Of a DNA stretch of 64,000 bases, positions 37,156-47,200 are shown piece after piece. The translations under genes and the position numbers were made by a program. The DNA is taken from positions 310,001 through 374,000 of the forward strand of contig NZ_FOZI01000003.1 in NCBI RefSeq assembly GCF_900114495.1, given 5' to 3'. The stretch comes from Dyella sp. OK004. GTDB lineage: Bacteria; Pseudomonadota; Gammaproteobacteria; Xanthomonadales; Rhodanobacteraceae. Below the pieces are notes generated by a model. The model saw only the letters and a list, made by a program, of their open reading frames with translations, did no database searches and was not told the origin of the DNA. Positions within the stretch are counted from its first letter, which is position 1. Each line of letters begins with the position of its first letter.

Positions 37156-37830
37156 ATGACGACATCCGGGCAGACCGGGAGCGGGTGGCGGCGATGGCGC
37201 GGACGCCTGATGCTGGCCGTCGCGATCCTCGCCGTACTCGCGCTGGTGTGGAAACTCGCCAGCCATCAGGTGGGCGTGCGCCGCGAGGCGCCGCGCATCG
37301 CCACCATCACACCCTTGCCGCCGCCACCGCCACCGCCGAAGGAAAAGCCGCCGGAGCCAAAGAAGGTCGAAGAAGAAAAGCAGGTGCTGCCCAAGCCCAA
37401 CGAACCGGCCAAACCGGTCGAGGCGCCGAAGCAGGCGCCGGATGTGGCGAAGCAGGTGAGCATCAATGGCCCGGCGCAGGCTGGCAACGACTCCTTCAAC
37501 ATCGGTGCGGGCGACGGCGGCGGCATGGTCGGCAGCGGTGGTGGCAACGACGTCGGCGGTTCGTCGTACGAGCAATACCTCGGCTACGCCTTGCAGCAGG
37601 CAATCCAGCGCGACGAGCGCACGCGGCGCCTGTCCTTCGACGTCAAAGCCAATCTGTGGATCGACGCCAGCGGGCGCATCACGCGCGTCGAACTGGCCGC
37701 TCCCAGCGGCGTGGAAAGCACCGACAAAGCGCTGGTTGAAGTGCTGCAAGGGCTGAGCATCGACAGCGCGCCACCGCCCAGCATGCGCATGCCTGTACGC
37801 GCCGCCATCCGGGGGCGCCGTCCGTCATGA
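37156..37830 (+). CDS. tonB: TonB-like energy transducer
   Basis: A 224-residue periplasm-spanning protein with a short cytosolic N-terminus and a membrane helix at 19-34. A Pro/Lys/Glu-rich rod (about 52-99, PPPPPPPPKEKPPEPKK) and a Gly-rich linker follow, then a C-terminal TonB-type domain (about 137-224, LWIDASGRITRVELAAPSG). The ATG at 37156 has GGAG 7 nt upstream; the GTG at 37141 is too early. Being encoded with ExbB and ExbD, it forms a dedicated motor. The client could be the receptor at 26743, the porin-like protein, or the TpsB transporter. Its C-terminal domain resembles that of the VreA-like protein. Confidence 0.88.
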   Translation: MTTSGQTGSGWRRWRGRLMLAVAILAVLALVWKLASHQVGVRREAPRIATITPLPPPPPPPKEKPPEPKKVEEEKQVLPKPNEPAKPVEAPKQAPDVAKQVSINGPAQAGNDSFNIGAGDGGGMVGSGGGNDVGGSSYEQYLGYALQQAIQRDERTRRLSFDVKANLWIDASGRITRVELAAPSGVESTDKALVEVLQGLSIDSAPPPSMRMPVRAAIRGRRPS

Positions 37831-37922
37831 CCCCTTTCCATTCAACACCACATTCCGCGTTGGCTCGGTTGCGCACTGGGTGCGCTCCTACCCGACGGCA
37901 CCGCACACTTTTGGAGAACATC

Positions 37923-39680
37923 ATGAAGTCCACCTACGTCATCCGCTCGCACCGCCAGCCGCGACGGCGCGCGCTGTGTCTGGCTGTCAGCCTGCTGCTG
38001 GCCGGTGCCGGCAGCGTGGCGATGGCCCAGGACGCGGCGCCTTCACCCAATGCCACCATCAACCTGATCCGCCTGATGGTGAAGAAGGGGCTTATTACGC
38101 AAGGCGACGCGGATGGGCTGATCGCCGAAGCGAATGCCGAAGCTGTGCAGGCACGCAAGGCGTCGACCGCAGTGGCTGCCGCTGCCGTCGATGGCGCACA
38201 ACCCGGCGACGTGCGCGTGCCCTATGTGCCGCAGAGCGTGCGCAACGAGATCCGCGATCAGGTCAAGCAGGAAGTGATCGCGCAGGCGCGCACCGAACAT
38301 TGGGCGCAGCCGGACGCGTTGCCGGAATGGCTCGACCGCATCAGCTGGTCCGGTGATCTGCGCGTGCGCGACGAGTCGCGCTACTTCAGCCGCAGCAACT
38401 CGCCGTACTTCATCGACTACGCGGCACTGAACCGCAACGGTCCGTTCGACATCAACAAGATCACTCAGGGCGTCAATCCGCCGATCCTCAATACGCAGCA
38501 GAACCACACCAACACGCTCTCGCTGCAGGCGCATATCGGCATGTCGGTGAAGCTCGGCGACACCATCACCGCCGGCATCCGCATCGGCTCGGGTAACGAT
38601 AACAATCCCGTGTCCACCACACAGGCGCTGGGCGGCGGCCTGGTCAAGAAGAACCTGTGGCTGGATCGCGCATGGGTGCAGTGGAAGCCGGTGGCGTGGG
38701 GCGCGCTCACTGCAGGCCGCATGGCCAATCCGTTCTTTGTCACCGACCTGATCTATTCGCCGGAACTCAATTTCGACGGCATCGCCGGCCATGCCGAATT
38801 GCCGCTGGCCGACGGCCTCAACGGCTTCGCCACCGCCGGCCTGTTCCCGATCCAGTACACCGGCAACGACACGCCCTCGCAGGGCTTCGGCTACCAGAAG
38901 AACCGCGACAGCCAGCGCTGGCTCTCCGCCGCGCAGCTGGGTGCGAGCTGGAAGTTCGACGAAGACATGCAATGGACCGCCGCGCTGGCCTATTACTATT
39001 ACGACAGCATGCGCGGCCAGCTGTCGCAGCCGTGCGCGTTGTATACCGGCATCAACTTCTGCAGTACCGACGATACCGCGCCGACCTTCATGCAGAAGGG
39101 CAACAGCGTGTTCCTGCTGCGCAATATCGTGCCCGATCCGTCCTCGCCGGGTAATTACGCGCAGCCGCAGTTCGTCGGCCTTGCCTACGACTACCACCTG
39201 CTCAACCTGACCAACCAGTTCGACTTCAAGATCGGCGAAACGCCGGTGCGTTTGCAGGCTGATTACGTGCGCAATATGTCGTATCACGCACGCGATGCGT
39301 TCAAGCGCTATCCCAACGGCCTGGGCCAGCCGGTCAACAACTACGAGAACGGCGATTCGCCGACCACCACTGGCCCGTACAAGAGCGGTCCGGTCGGCTG
39401 GCTGGCACGCGGCATCCTGGGTAATCCGAACCCGATGAAGGCCAACGACTGGAATGTCACCTTCGGCTACAAGTACCTGCAGCCGGACGCGGTGCTGGAC
39501 GGCCTGACCGATCCGAACTTCCACCTCGGCGGCACCAACGCCAAGGGCTTCATCATCAGTGCGGATTACGGCATCGCCCAGCGCACCTGGCTGTCGGCGC
39601 GCTACTTCAACGCCAAGCAGGTATTCGGGCCGCCGCTGTCCATCGACGTGCTGCAGCTCGAAATCAACAGCAAGTTTTAG
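37923..39680 (+). CDS. putative outer-membrane porin-like protein
   Basis: A 585-residue exported protein with a signal peptide cut after AMA (residue 35) and a helical, probably coiled-coil segment at about 45-140 (NLIRLMVKKGLITQGDADGLIAEANAEAVQA). A beta-rich barrel region follows (SWSGDLRVRDESRYF...) ending in LQLEINSKF, with the terminal Phe typical of barrels. It resembles the Porin_5 putative-porin family. The ATG at 37923 follows GGAGAAC; the earlier frame start at 37827 overlaps tonB and is unlikely. It lies within the Exb/TonB run, so it may be an energised or co-regulated outer-membrane channel. Role not established. Confidence 0.8.
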   Translation: MKSTYVIRSHRQPRRRALCLAVSLLLAGAGSVAMAQDAAPSPNATINLIRLMVKKGLITQGDADGLIAEANAEAVQARKASTAVAAAAVDGAQPGDVRVPYVPQSVRNEIRDQVKQEVIAQARTEHWAQPDALPEWLDRISWSGDLRVRDESRYFSRSNSPYFIDYAALNRNGPFDINKITQGVNPPILNTQQNHTNTLSLQAHIGMSVKLGDTITAGIRIGSGNDNNPVSTTQALGGGLVKKNLWLDRAWVQWKPVAWGALTAGRMANPFFVTDLIYSPELNFDGIAGHAELPLADGLNGFATAGLFPIQYTGNDTPSQGFGYQKNRDSQRWLSAAQLGASWKFDEDMQWTAALAYYYYDSMRGQLSQPCALYTGINFCSTDDTAPTFMQKGNSVFLLRNIVPDPSSPGNYAQPQFVGLAYDYHLLNLTNQFDFKIGETPVRLQADYVRNMSYHARDAFKRYPNGLGQPVNNYENGDSPTTTGPYKSGPVGWLARGILGNPNPMKANDWNVTFGYKYLQPDAVLDGLTDPNFHLGGTNAKGFIISADYGIAQRTWLSARYFNAKQVFGPPLSIDVLQLEINSKF

Positions 39681-39690
39681 GAGCCTGCTT

Positions 39691-40317
39691 ATGAAGCGCA
39701 TGCTTGGCATGGCCGTCGTACTCGGAATGGGATTCTCGACGGGATCGGCACAGGCACAAAGCCTGGAGGAACAACTGCGTACCCAGCTACGCGAAGCACG
39801 CGGCCAGCTGCAGGATCTGCAGAGCGAGCAGGTGGCGTGGAACGCGCAGAAGCAGGGCATACAGGGCGAACGCGATCAGGCGCGCAAAGAACTCGCGCAG
39901 GCACAGGCGGAGTTGAGCAAGTTGCGCGCTTCTACGGCCGGTGGCGGCTCCGAGCTTGCCACCGAGCGCGGCTCACGTCAGCGGGCCGAGGAAGCGTTGC
40001 AACAGGCACAACGCTCGGGCACCGAAGCCGCGGCGAAACTACAGACGCAGCAGGCGCGCGAAAGCACGCTCAGCACCGAACTGGCCCATGCCACCAACGA
40101 GCTGAACACCTGCGGTTCGCGCAACCAGCAGTTGTACAAAGTGGGCCAGGAAATCCTGGACGCCTACGCGCATATGGACATGGGCACGGTGCTGTCCGCG
40201 CGGCAACCGTTTGCCGCAGCCGCCAGGGTCAAGCTGGAGAACGCGGCGCAAGGCTATGGCGACCGGCTCTACGAACAGCGTTATGCGCCCGCCGCAGCCA
40301 AGGGCAAGCAACCATGA
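39691..40317 (+). CDS. exported coiled-coil protein of unknown function
   Basis: A 208-residue protein with a signal peptide (about 1-22, ending SAQAQ) and a long Gln/Glu/Ala-rich coiled coil over about 23-140 (EEQLRTQLREARGQLQDLQSEQVAWNAQKQG...). A short C-terminal domain carries a single mature Cys (NELNTCGSRNQQL). AGGAG 8 nt before the ATG at 39691 fixes the start. It begins 10 bp after the porin-like gene and overlaps the next gene by 4 bp, so it is part of the Exb/TonB operon. It could be a periplasmic scaffold for the secretion machinery; no named family is recognised. Confidence 0.7.
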   Translation: MKRMLGMAVVLGMGFSTGSAQAQSLEEQLRTQLREARGQLQDLQSEQVAWNAQKQGIQGERDQARKELAQAQAELSKLRASTAGGGSELATERGSRQRAEEALQQAQRSGTEAAAKLQTQQARESTLSTELAHATNELNTCGSRNQQLYKVGQEILDAYAHMDMGTVLSARQPFAAAARVKLENAAQGYGDRLYEQRYAPAAAKGKQP

Positions 40318-40721
40318 GCGGCATCGCCACGGCGCACTCCGTCACGCATAGCGTGCGGATGCCGTGGCGATGGCTGATGGTGCTGGGTATCGGCGCGCTG
40401 CCGCTGACCGATGCAGTCGCTGGCGAGCCGCCAGCTTCCGCGCCGCCGAGTTGCGTTGAAGTAAGCATCAACCAGCGCTCGGTGCTTGCCTTCGATTGCC
40501 TTAGCCGCGCGCTCGCTCCGAACGCCGCGGCAAATCCGATGGCGCGAGCGCCGGTGATGGATGCGGTCGCACTTGAACCCTCCAACCGGCAGGTCGGCCA
40601 ATACAACTTTTCCGCGCTGAGTCACCGCATGGGTTCCAACCTTGGCAAGTCGGTGCTACCGCAGCGGCCACCACCGACGTATCCCTCGGTGCCTTTGCTG
40701 CATCCACCCGGCGGGCATTGA
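40314..40721 (+). CDS. small exported protein of unknown function
   Basis: A 135-residue predicted protein starting at the ATGA overlap with the upstream coiled-coil gene. It has a hydrophobic signal segment (about 16-37, MPWRWLMVLGIGALPLTDAVAG) followed by a Pro/Ala-rich chain with two cysteines (Cys47 and Cys62). No family is recognised. It is the last gene of the TpsB-Exb-TonB run and is followed by tandem REP-like elements and the giant TpsA gene. The overlap and signal peptide support it as real. Confidence 0.6.
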   Translation: MSGIATAHSVTHSVRMPWRWLMVLGIGALPLTDAVAGEPPASAPPSCVEVSINQRSVLAFDCLSRALAPNAAANPMARAPVMDAVALEPSNRQVGQYNFSALSHRMGSNLGKSVLPQRPPPTYPSVPLLHPPGGH

Positions 40722-40740
40722 GGAGAGCGTGCGATCGGAC

Positions 40741-40758
40741 ATGACGATTCGATGTCAC
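40741..40758 (-). promoter_or_regulatory. Pho-box-like direct repeat upstream of the TpsA gene
   Basis: On the minus strand GTGACATCGAATCGTCAT carries two heptamers 11 bp apart (GTGACAT and TCGTCAT, each 5 of 7 to CTGTCAT). It differs at only two positions from the motif at 32844-32861. It lies about 540 bp upstream of the TpsA start. Confidence 0.4.
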
Positions 40759-40782
40759 TCCGTGACACAGCAATGCACTTAC

Positions 40783-40896
40783 TCCTTCCCCTGCTTGCAG
40801 GGGGAGGCCGGGAGGGGGTAAGCCCTTGAGACACCGTTACACGCTGAAGGGCTTGACCCCACCCCAACCCTCTCCTGCTGCACGCAGGGGAGGGGG
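40783..40896. repeat. REP-like bipartite palindromic element, copy C
   Basis: Hairpin 1 is CCCCTGC (40788-40794) with GCAGGGG (40797-40803); hairpin 2 lies at about 40870-40895 (CTCCTGC with GCAGGGG). It has the same orientation as copy B. Together with a 3' flank it is repeated in tandem about 200 bp downstream as copy D. Confidence 0.8.
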
Positions 40897-40950
40897 CGCG
40901 TAGTTACGAGTTTCTATCTCTCCTCTCCATACAGGAGAGCGAACAAGTTG

Positions 40951-40967
40951 CATGAAGTTTTAGTGAC
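40951..40967. promoter_or_regulatory. 17-bp TPS-associated motif, TpsA upstream copy 1
   Basis: CATGAAGTTTTAGTGAC; part of a 38-bp segment (40936-40973) that recurs exactly at 41133-41170. It matches 15 of 17 bases of the motif upstream of TpsB. Confidence 0.4.
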
Positions 40968-40983
40968 AACAGTGATGCTTCTG

Positions 40984-41094
40984 CTCCTCCCCCTGCATGC
41001 AGGGGGAGGCTGGGAGGGGGTAGGCCCTTGAGACACCGTTACATGCTGAAGGGCTTGACCCCAACCCTCCCCTGCTGCACGCAGGGGAGGGGGC
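40984..41094. repeat. REP-like bipartite palindromic element, copy D
   Basis: Hairpin 1 is a perfect 24-bp palindrome at 40986-41009 centred on GCATGC. Hairpin 2 has an 11-bp stem, CCCTCCCCTGC (41065-41075) and GCAGGGGAGGG (41081-41091). It is a tandem direct copy of element C with a period of 197-202 bp. Confidence 0.8.
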
Positions 41095-41147
41095 ACGTCG
41101 TTGCAGGCTTTTGTTCTTTCTCTTCACCCAAGAGAGCGAACAAGTTG

Positions 41148-41164
41148 CATGAAGTTTTAGTGAC
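41148..41164. promoter_or_regulatory. 17-bp TPS-associated motif, TpsA upstream copy 2
   Basis: CATGAAGTTTTAGTGAC, identical to 40951-40967 and 130 bp upstream of the TpsA start codon. Confidence 0.4.
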
Positions 41165-41293
41165 AACAGTTCAGTCGCGTCGCGAAACGGATGTCTTTAC
41201 TTCCGAGAAGCTGCGCCTTTGCAACAGCGATCCGCATGCCTGAATGCCCTGCGGATCGCGCGTTTCACAACAAATGAAAGAGATGAGGGTCTC

Positions 41294-44200
41294 GTGATCA
41301 AGCCGCTCAAGTCCGTCGACGTAGTCAAGGCATCACCGCGTGGCGCACTGGGGCGCAGGCCGCTGGCCCAATGGATCGCCGCGGCCCTGGCGATGGGCGC
41401 AGCCATGCAGGTTCACGCAGGCAATCCGCCACTGAGCCAAGCCTGGCTGGCCGGCCAGCGCGGCCAGGTCGGCGCGCCGGCTACCGGTAACGTCACCACA
41501 CCGGTACCGACCGGGCTTGCGGCGCAGACCTCGGGACAGTTGCTGCAGCAGCGCGTGGTGCAGCAATCCATTGCCAATCTCAACAACGCTGCGCAAGCCG
41601 TAGCGGCACAGCTGAGTGCCCAGCAGGCGGCACAGCAAGCGGCACAGCAACTGAGCTCGCCGGTGCCGGACGGACTCGCCGCCGGCGGACTGCAAGTCGC
41701 CGCCAGTCTCGCCAGTAATCCCTTGCTGTGGCAGAACGCCAACGCGCCAGTGCAAACCGCCGCCGCGGGCAAGACCACCGTCGAGGTGAAGCAGACCGCC
41801 GCCAAGGCGATCATGACCTGGGACAGCTTCAACGTCGGCCGCAACACCACGCTGTACTTCAACCAGAGTGGTGGCAATCAATCCAGTGGCGCCAACGACT
41901 GGATCGCGCTCAACCGCATCCAGGATCCGTCCGGCGTACCCAGCCAGATCCTTGGCCAGATCAAGGCCGAGGGTTCGATCTACCTGCTCAATCGCAACGG
42001 CATTCTGTTTGGCGCAGGTAGCCAGGTGAATACGCGTTCGTTGCTCGCGAGTTCGTTGAACTTGTTTAACGGGGACGTGGCGACGAGCAATACGCGCTTT
42101 CTCAATGGGGGCATCGCAGACAAGAATTCGACTTCCTCACTCTTGATGGATGGGGTCTTCACCGATGGACGCAACCACGATGTCGTGATCGAGAAGGGCG
42201 CGAACATCACCACCGGCAAGCAGGGTTTCGCGCTGGTGGCCGCGCCGCACGTGTCCAATGCGGGCGTCATCGTGACCGACGACGGGCAGGCGATCCTGGC
42301 TGGCGGTACAGCGTTCTACAACCCGGCCGGTGCCGATGGCGGCGCCACTTTGCAGATCGCCGGCTCGTACGATGGCCAGGGCATCAACGGCTTCATGGGC
42401 AGTGTCGTCAACACGGGTCTGATCCAGGCCCGCCGCGGCGGCGTGCACATGGTTGGCCACGACGTGACACAGGCCGGCGTGGCGCTGGCGTCAACCAGCG
42501 TGGCCTATCCAGGCAGCATCGAGCTCAATGCACGCGATCAGGCGGCCGGCAACGGGAGCAGCTTGAACTTCACCCGCGGTGGCACGCTGGTGCTGGCCCC
42601 GGGTTCGGTAACCGCGGTGCTGCCGGAGAAGGACGGTACTACCACCTCATCGAGCGCCGCGGCCAATGCCGCGTTCAAGGGCAGCGCGCTGTCGCTGGAC
42701 GGCGCCACGGTCAGTTTGCAATCCGGTTCGTTGTTGGAGGCGCCGGGTGCCGCTGTGGCCATCGCGGCCCATGCGTACGCGCTAGACACTTCCCCGACCG
42801 CCGGACGCGTCTATGTGGACAGTGGCGCGATCATCGACGTATCCGGTCTTGCCGACGTCGTGCTGCCGATGTCGGCGCTGCTGGTCAACGTATCGCGCAT
42901 CGGCCAGAACGAGCTGGCCAATTCACCGTTGCTGCGCGACGGTTTTCTCTACCGCCAGAAAGACGTTGCGGTCGACAGTACGCAGAGCGGCACGCGTGCG
43001 GATGGCCTGGGCTGGGTGGGTAGCCCCATCCTCAATGTGGCCGGCTACGTGGACAACGTGCCGCGCACCGTCGAGCAGCTGATAACCAAGGGCGGCAACT
43101 TGTCGCTGTACGGCAGCGAGGTGATCCTGCGCTCCGGCTCGCAGGTCAACCTCAATGGCGGTTTCCTTTCGTACCAGCCCGGCTGGGTGGAAACGCCCAA
43201 TCTGCTCGGCGCCAACGGCCGCGTGTACGACATCGCGGCGGCCGACCCCGACATGACCTACGTCGGCTTCGCCGGCCAGTTCACCATGGACCATCCGCGC
43301 TGGGGCATCAGTCAGACCTTCAACGACAAGCTGCTTGGCGGCACTCGCCGATGGGATCCCGGTTTTGTCACGGGCGGCGATGCCGGCAAGCTTGCAGTAC
43401 AGGCCTCGAAGGCACTGGTACTGGACGCCGACATGACCGCGCAGGCCTTCGCTGGTCGCAACCAAGTGGGGCAGGGCAAGCAGCCTTCTGGCGGCAATTT
43501 TGAATTCGATCTGCCGTCGGCATTGGCGACTGATGTGCGCTTCACCTACACGCCGGGCATCCTGCTGCAGCAATCCGCCCTGATGCTGGACAAGCTGGTG
43601 CCGGGCTTCAACGCGGACACGACCTGGGACACCGTCATCGCCGCCCAGCCGGCAGACACCGGCCACGACGCTGACCTACGCTGGTGGCTGCCAATCTCGA
43701 CCGGCATGCTGAGCGATGGCGGCTTCGCGACGGTGAAACTCTCCACGGGTGACAGCAGCTCGCAGATCCTGCAGCAGGCCGGCAGCACACTCGAGCTGCG
43801 GCCGGGCGGCAGTGTGGACATCAGTGCCAACCGCATCACCGTGCTCGGCGACATTCGTGCGCCGGCCGGTTCGATCAGCATCGCCTCAACCGGTCCGGGT
43901 GTGCAGACGCCATCCATGCAGGCGGCGGACGGCAGCCTGCTGCGTCCCGACATCACCATTGGCAAAGGGGCCACGCTGAGCACGCGCGGCTTATGGGTGA
44001 ACGACAGCGGACTGACCGCCGACCAGCGCGTGGGTGACCGCTATATCAACGGCGGCAGCATCAGTCTTTCCACGAACATCGCCAATAGCGCCGGCAACAA
44101 GGACCTCACCGGTTCAGTGCTGCTGGAAGCAGGCAGTACGCTGGATGTCTCCAGCGGTGGCTACGTGGGGGGCGATGCGCAGGTACAGAAGAAAAACGGC

Positions 44201-47200
44201 GTGCCCACTGGCCGCGGTGGTGACGTCAGCCTTGTTACCTACGGCAACGCGAACGCTCTGCTCCCTCAGCCTGCCCAACTCGATGGTGGCGAACTGCGTC
44301 TGGACGGCACGCTGCTCGGCTATGGCTTTGGCGGTGGCGGCACGCTGTCGCTGCAGGCGAACTACATCCAGATCGGTGGCGATCGCGCGGCCATGCCGAT
44401 GGCCAATGGCCTGTACCTTGATCCGGCTTTCTTCTCGGGCCAGGGTTTCGATCAGTACAAGCTCACCGCCATCACGGACGGCATCGTCGCGCCGGGCACG
44501 CAGGTGCGCGTCACGCGCAACAACTTCCTGCCGGACTACCAGGCCTTGCTGATTGCGCCGACCGGCAGCGATCTCTATGCGAAGGACGTCACGCACCCGA
44601 ACGGCGTGTACGCCACCGTGGGTGCGCTTGATGCCTATCATCGCTACGTGACGCGCAACAGCAGCGCCGGTACGGGTTTCTCGCTCAGCGCCGGTCAGTA
44701 CCTGGACTGGTTGGTCAATCCCCAGGATCCTTCGAAAGGCGCACCGCAGTATGTGGGTGTCAGCGGTTCGGTGCTGGTCGGCAATGGCGCTGGGATCGAC
44801 GTGGATGCAGGCGGCAACCTGGCTTTGGCCGGCACGCAGGCCACGACCGTGCTGGGCACACTGACCGCGCATGGCGGTGGCATCGACGTTTCCACCAAAC
44901 AGTTGACGCGTGCGTCTGGCCTGCCGCAGATGACGCAGCGCGTATGGCTGAGTGAGTCCGCCCTGCTGGATGCTTCCGGCATCGCGCTGACCGATCCCTG
45001 GGCGGCTCCTGTTGCCGGTCCGGATGGCACACCACATGTGCCGCGCACAGGCGTGGTGCTGGACGGCGGCAATGTCTCGTTGAAGGGAAGTGGTGGGTAC
45101 GTCGTCGCGCAACAGGGCAGCCGCATCGATGTTTCGGGTACGGCGGATCGCTTTGAGTTGCCGATCAGGGATCCCTCCGGCCTGGGCAACACCACGCGCT
45201 ATCTCGGTACGCCGGTATGGAGCGACGCAGGCAACGTCACGCTGGGTGCCGCGGCGGGTCTCTACTTCGACGGGCAATTGCAGGCGACCGGCGGCGCGGC
45301 AGCGGCTGAAGGAGGCACGCTTACTCTGCTCGGTCTCGGCCGAAGACCCGGACAGCTGACCGCGCCACGAGCAAGCGGTGTACTGATCCAACAGTCGGGT
45401 CTGCTGGTGCCGCAAGATGCGCAGCCTGATAGCGGAGTGGAAACCGGAACGCCGTCCGGCGTAGTGCATTTCGCCGCGGACCGCCTCAAAGGTTCGGGCA
45501 TCGACACGCTGGTGATCGGTCCCGATCCATCCCAGGCTGGCTCGCTCGATCTGGCCACCGCCGTGCCGCTGGGTTTCGCCGGTGACGTGAACCTTTCGCT
45601 GGGGCGCGCCTTCATCGCCAATACGCCGGCGATCCAGGTGCTGCCAGCTGGAGCCACGACGCTACTCTCCACGGCGAACGGCTACGCCAGCGGCAACGGT
45701 CAGGTCAGCATCAAGGCACCTTATGTGAGCCTCACCGGCGGCGTGGTGCAGACTGCGGCGCCCGTGGCCATGGCCGGCGATGGCAAGCTTTCGCTGGACG
45801 CGAACTTCATCGACATCGGCGGCTGGCTGAATCTGCAAAGCTGGGGTGAAGCGGATTTTGAGTCCGCAGGCGACATCCGTTTCCAGGCGCCCCCATTGCT
45901 CGCCTATGCCAACGGCAAGCCGCGCCCAGGCCTGTTGTTCAGTACCGGCAACCTGAGTTTCAAGGCGGCCCAGCTCTACCCGGCCACGGACTATCGCTTT
46001 GCCATCGTGGCCAATGGCTCGGGCCTGAAGGACGCGAGCGGCAACGCGATCGAGACCACGCTGATCATTCTGCCCAATGGGAGCAGCCAAACGCCGCTGT
46101 CAGCGGGCGGCACACTGCTGCTCAGCGCAAACCACATCGAACAGCAGGGCACGCTGCGCGCGCCGTCCGGCAATCTGATCATTGGCGTGACCGATGCGGC
46201 CGCGCAGGCAACGGCGTTAGGCGCCGATCCCAAGCTGTTCCCGCTCACTGCCACGCAATCGGTACATCTGGCGCCGGGCAGCCTGACTTCAGTCTCGTTG
46301 GATGGTGTCACCGTACCCTACGGCAGCACCATCGACGGCGTGCAGTGGCGTTACAGCGCCGACCCTTTCAACGACGCGCCGGACCTCACCGCGCCACCAT
46401 CGAAGCAGATCTCCCTCAACGGCGCCGACCTTGCGCTCGATGCAGGCGCCGGCATTGACCTTTCCGGTGGCGGTCACCTGCAGGCGGCCGAATGGGTTGC
46501 TGGTACCGGCGGCACGCGCGACGTGCTGGCGCAATACAGCACCACCTATCAGAACAGCACCGCCGGCACCCAGATACCGCAATACGCCGACGGCCGCGCG
46601 ATCTACGCGATCCTGCCGGGCTACAGCGCGCCGGTGGCGGCATCCGACGCGGCCTTCGCCAAGCAGGGCGGCGCAGGCCCGGCAGTGGGCCAGTCGGTGT
46701 ATCTGTCCGGTGCACCCGGTCTCCCGGCGGGCTACTACACGCTGCTGCCGGCGCGTTACGCGACGCTGCCTGGCGCTTTCCGCGTGGTACAGGACACTAG
46801 CGCCAGGGATAGCGTGCTAGGCAGCAACGCGGTGCAGCCGGACGGCACACTGGCGGTCAGCGGCTATTTCGCCGACGCGCTGAGCGGCGCGCACGACGCG
46901 CGCAACACCACCTTCCTGGCGCAGTCGGGCAAGGTGTGGCAGCAGTACTCGCAATATCGCCTCAGCGACGCGGACACGTTCTTCACCAGTCTCGCGAACA
47001 AGGCCGGTAAGGTCGCGCCGGCGGTGGCTGCCGACGCTGGCCGCCTGACGCTCGCTGCTACCCGTACGCTCGATCTCGGCACTTCGCTCACGGCGGCGCC
47101 AGCCAAGGGCGGCCGTGGCTCGCAGGTAGACATCGCGGCGCAGGCCATCCAGGTTGTCGGCGCCGATACGAGTGCAGGCGATGGCTACCTCACGCTCTCG

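Noticed and set aside
40783-41170. Possible CRISPR array in the repeated hairpins
   Set aside because: Only two tandem units of about 200 bp with palindromic GC-rich cores; no short uniform repeats with unique spacers and no cas genes.
40914-41243. Short frames within the tandem REP region upstream of TpsA
   Set aside because: They translate palindromic repeat DNA, appear on both strands and lack start signals.
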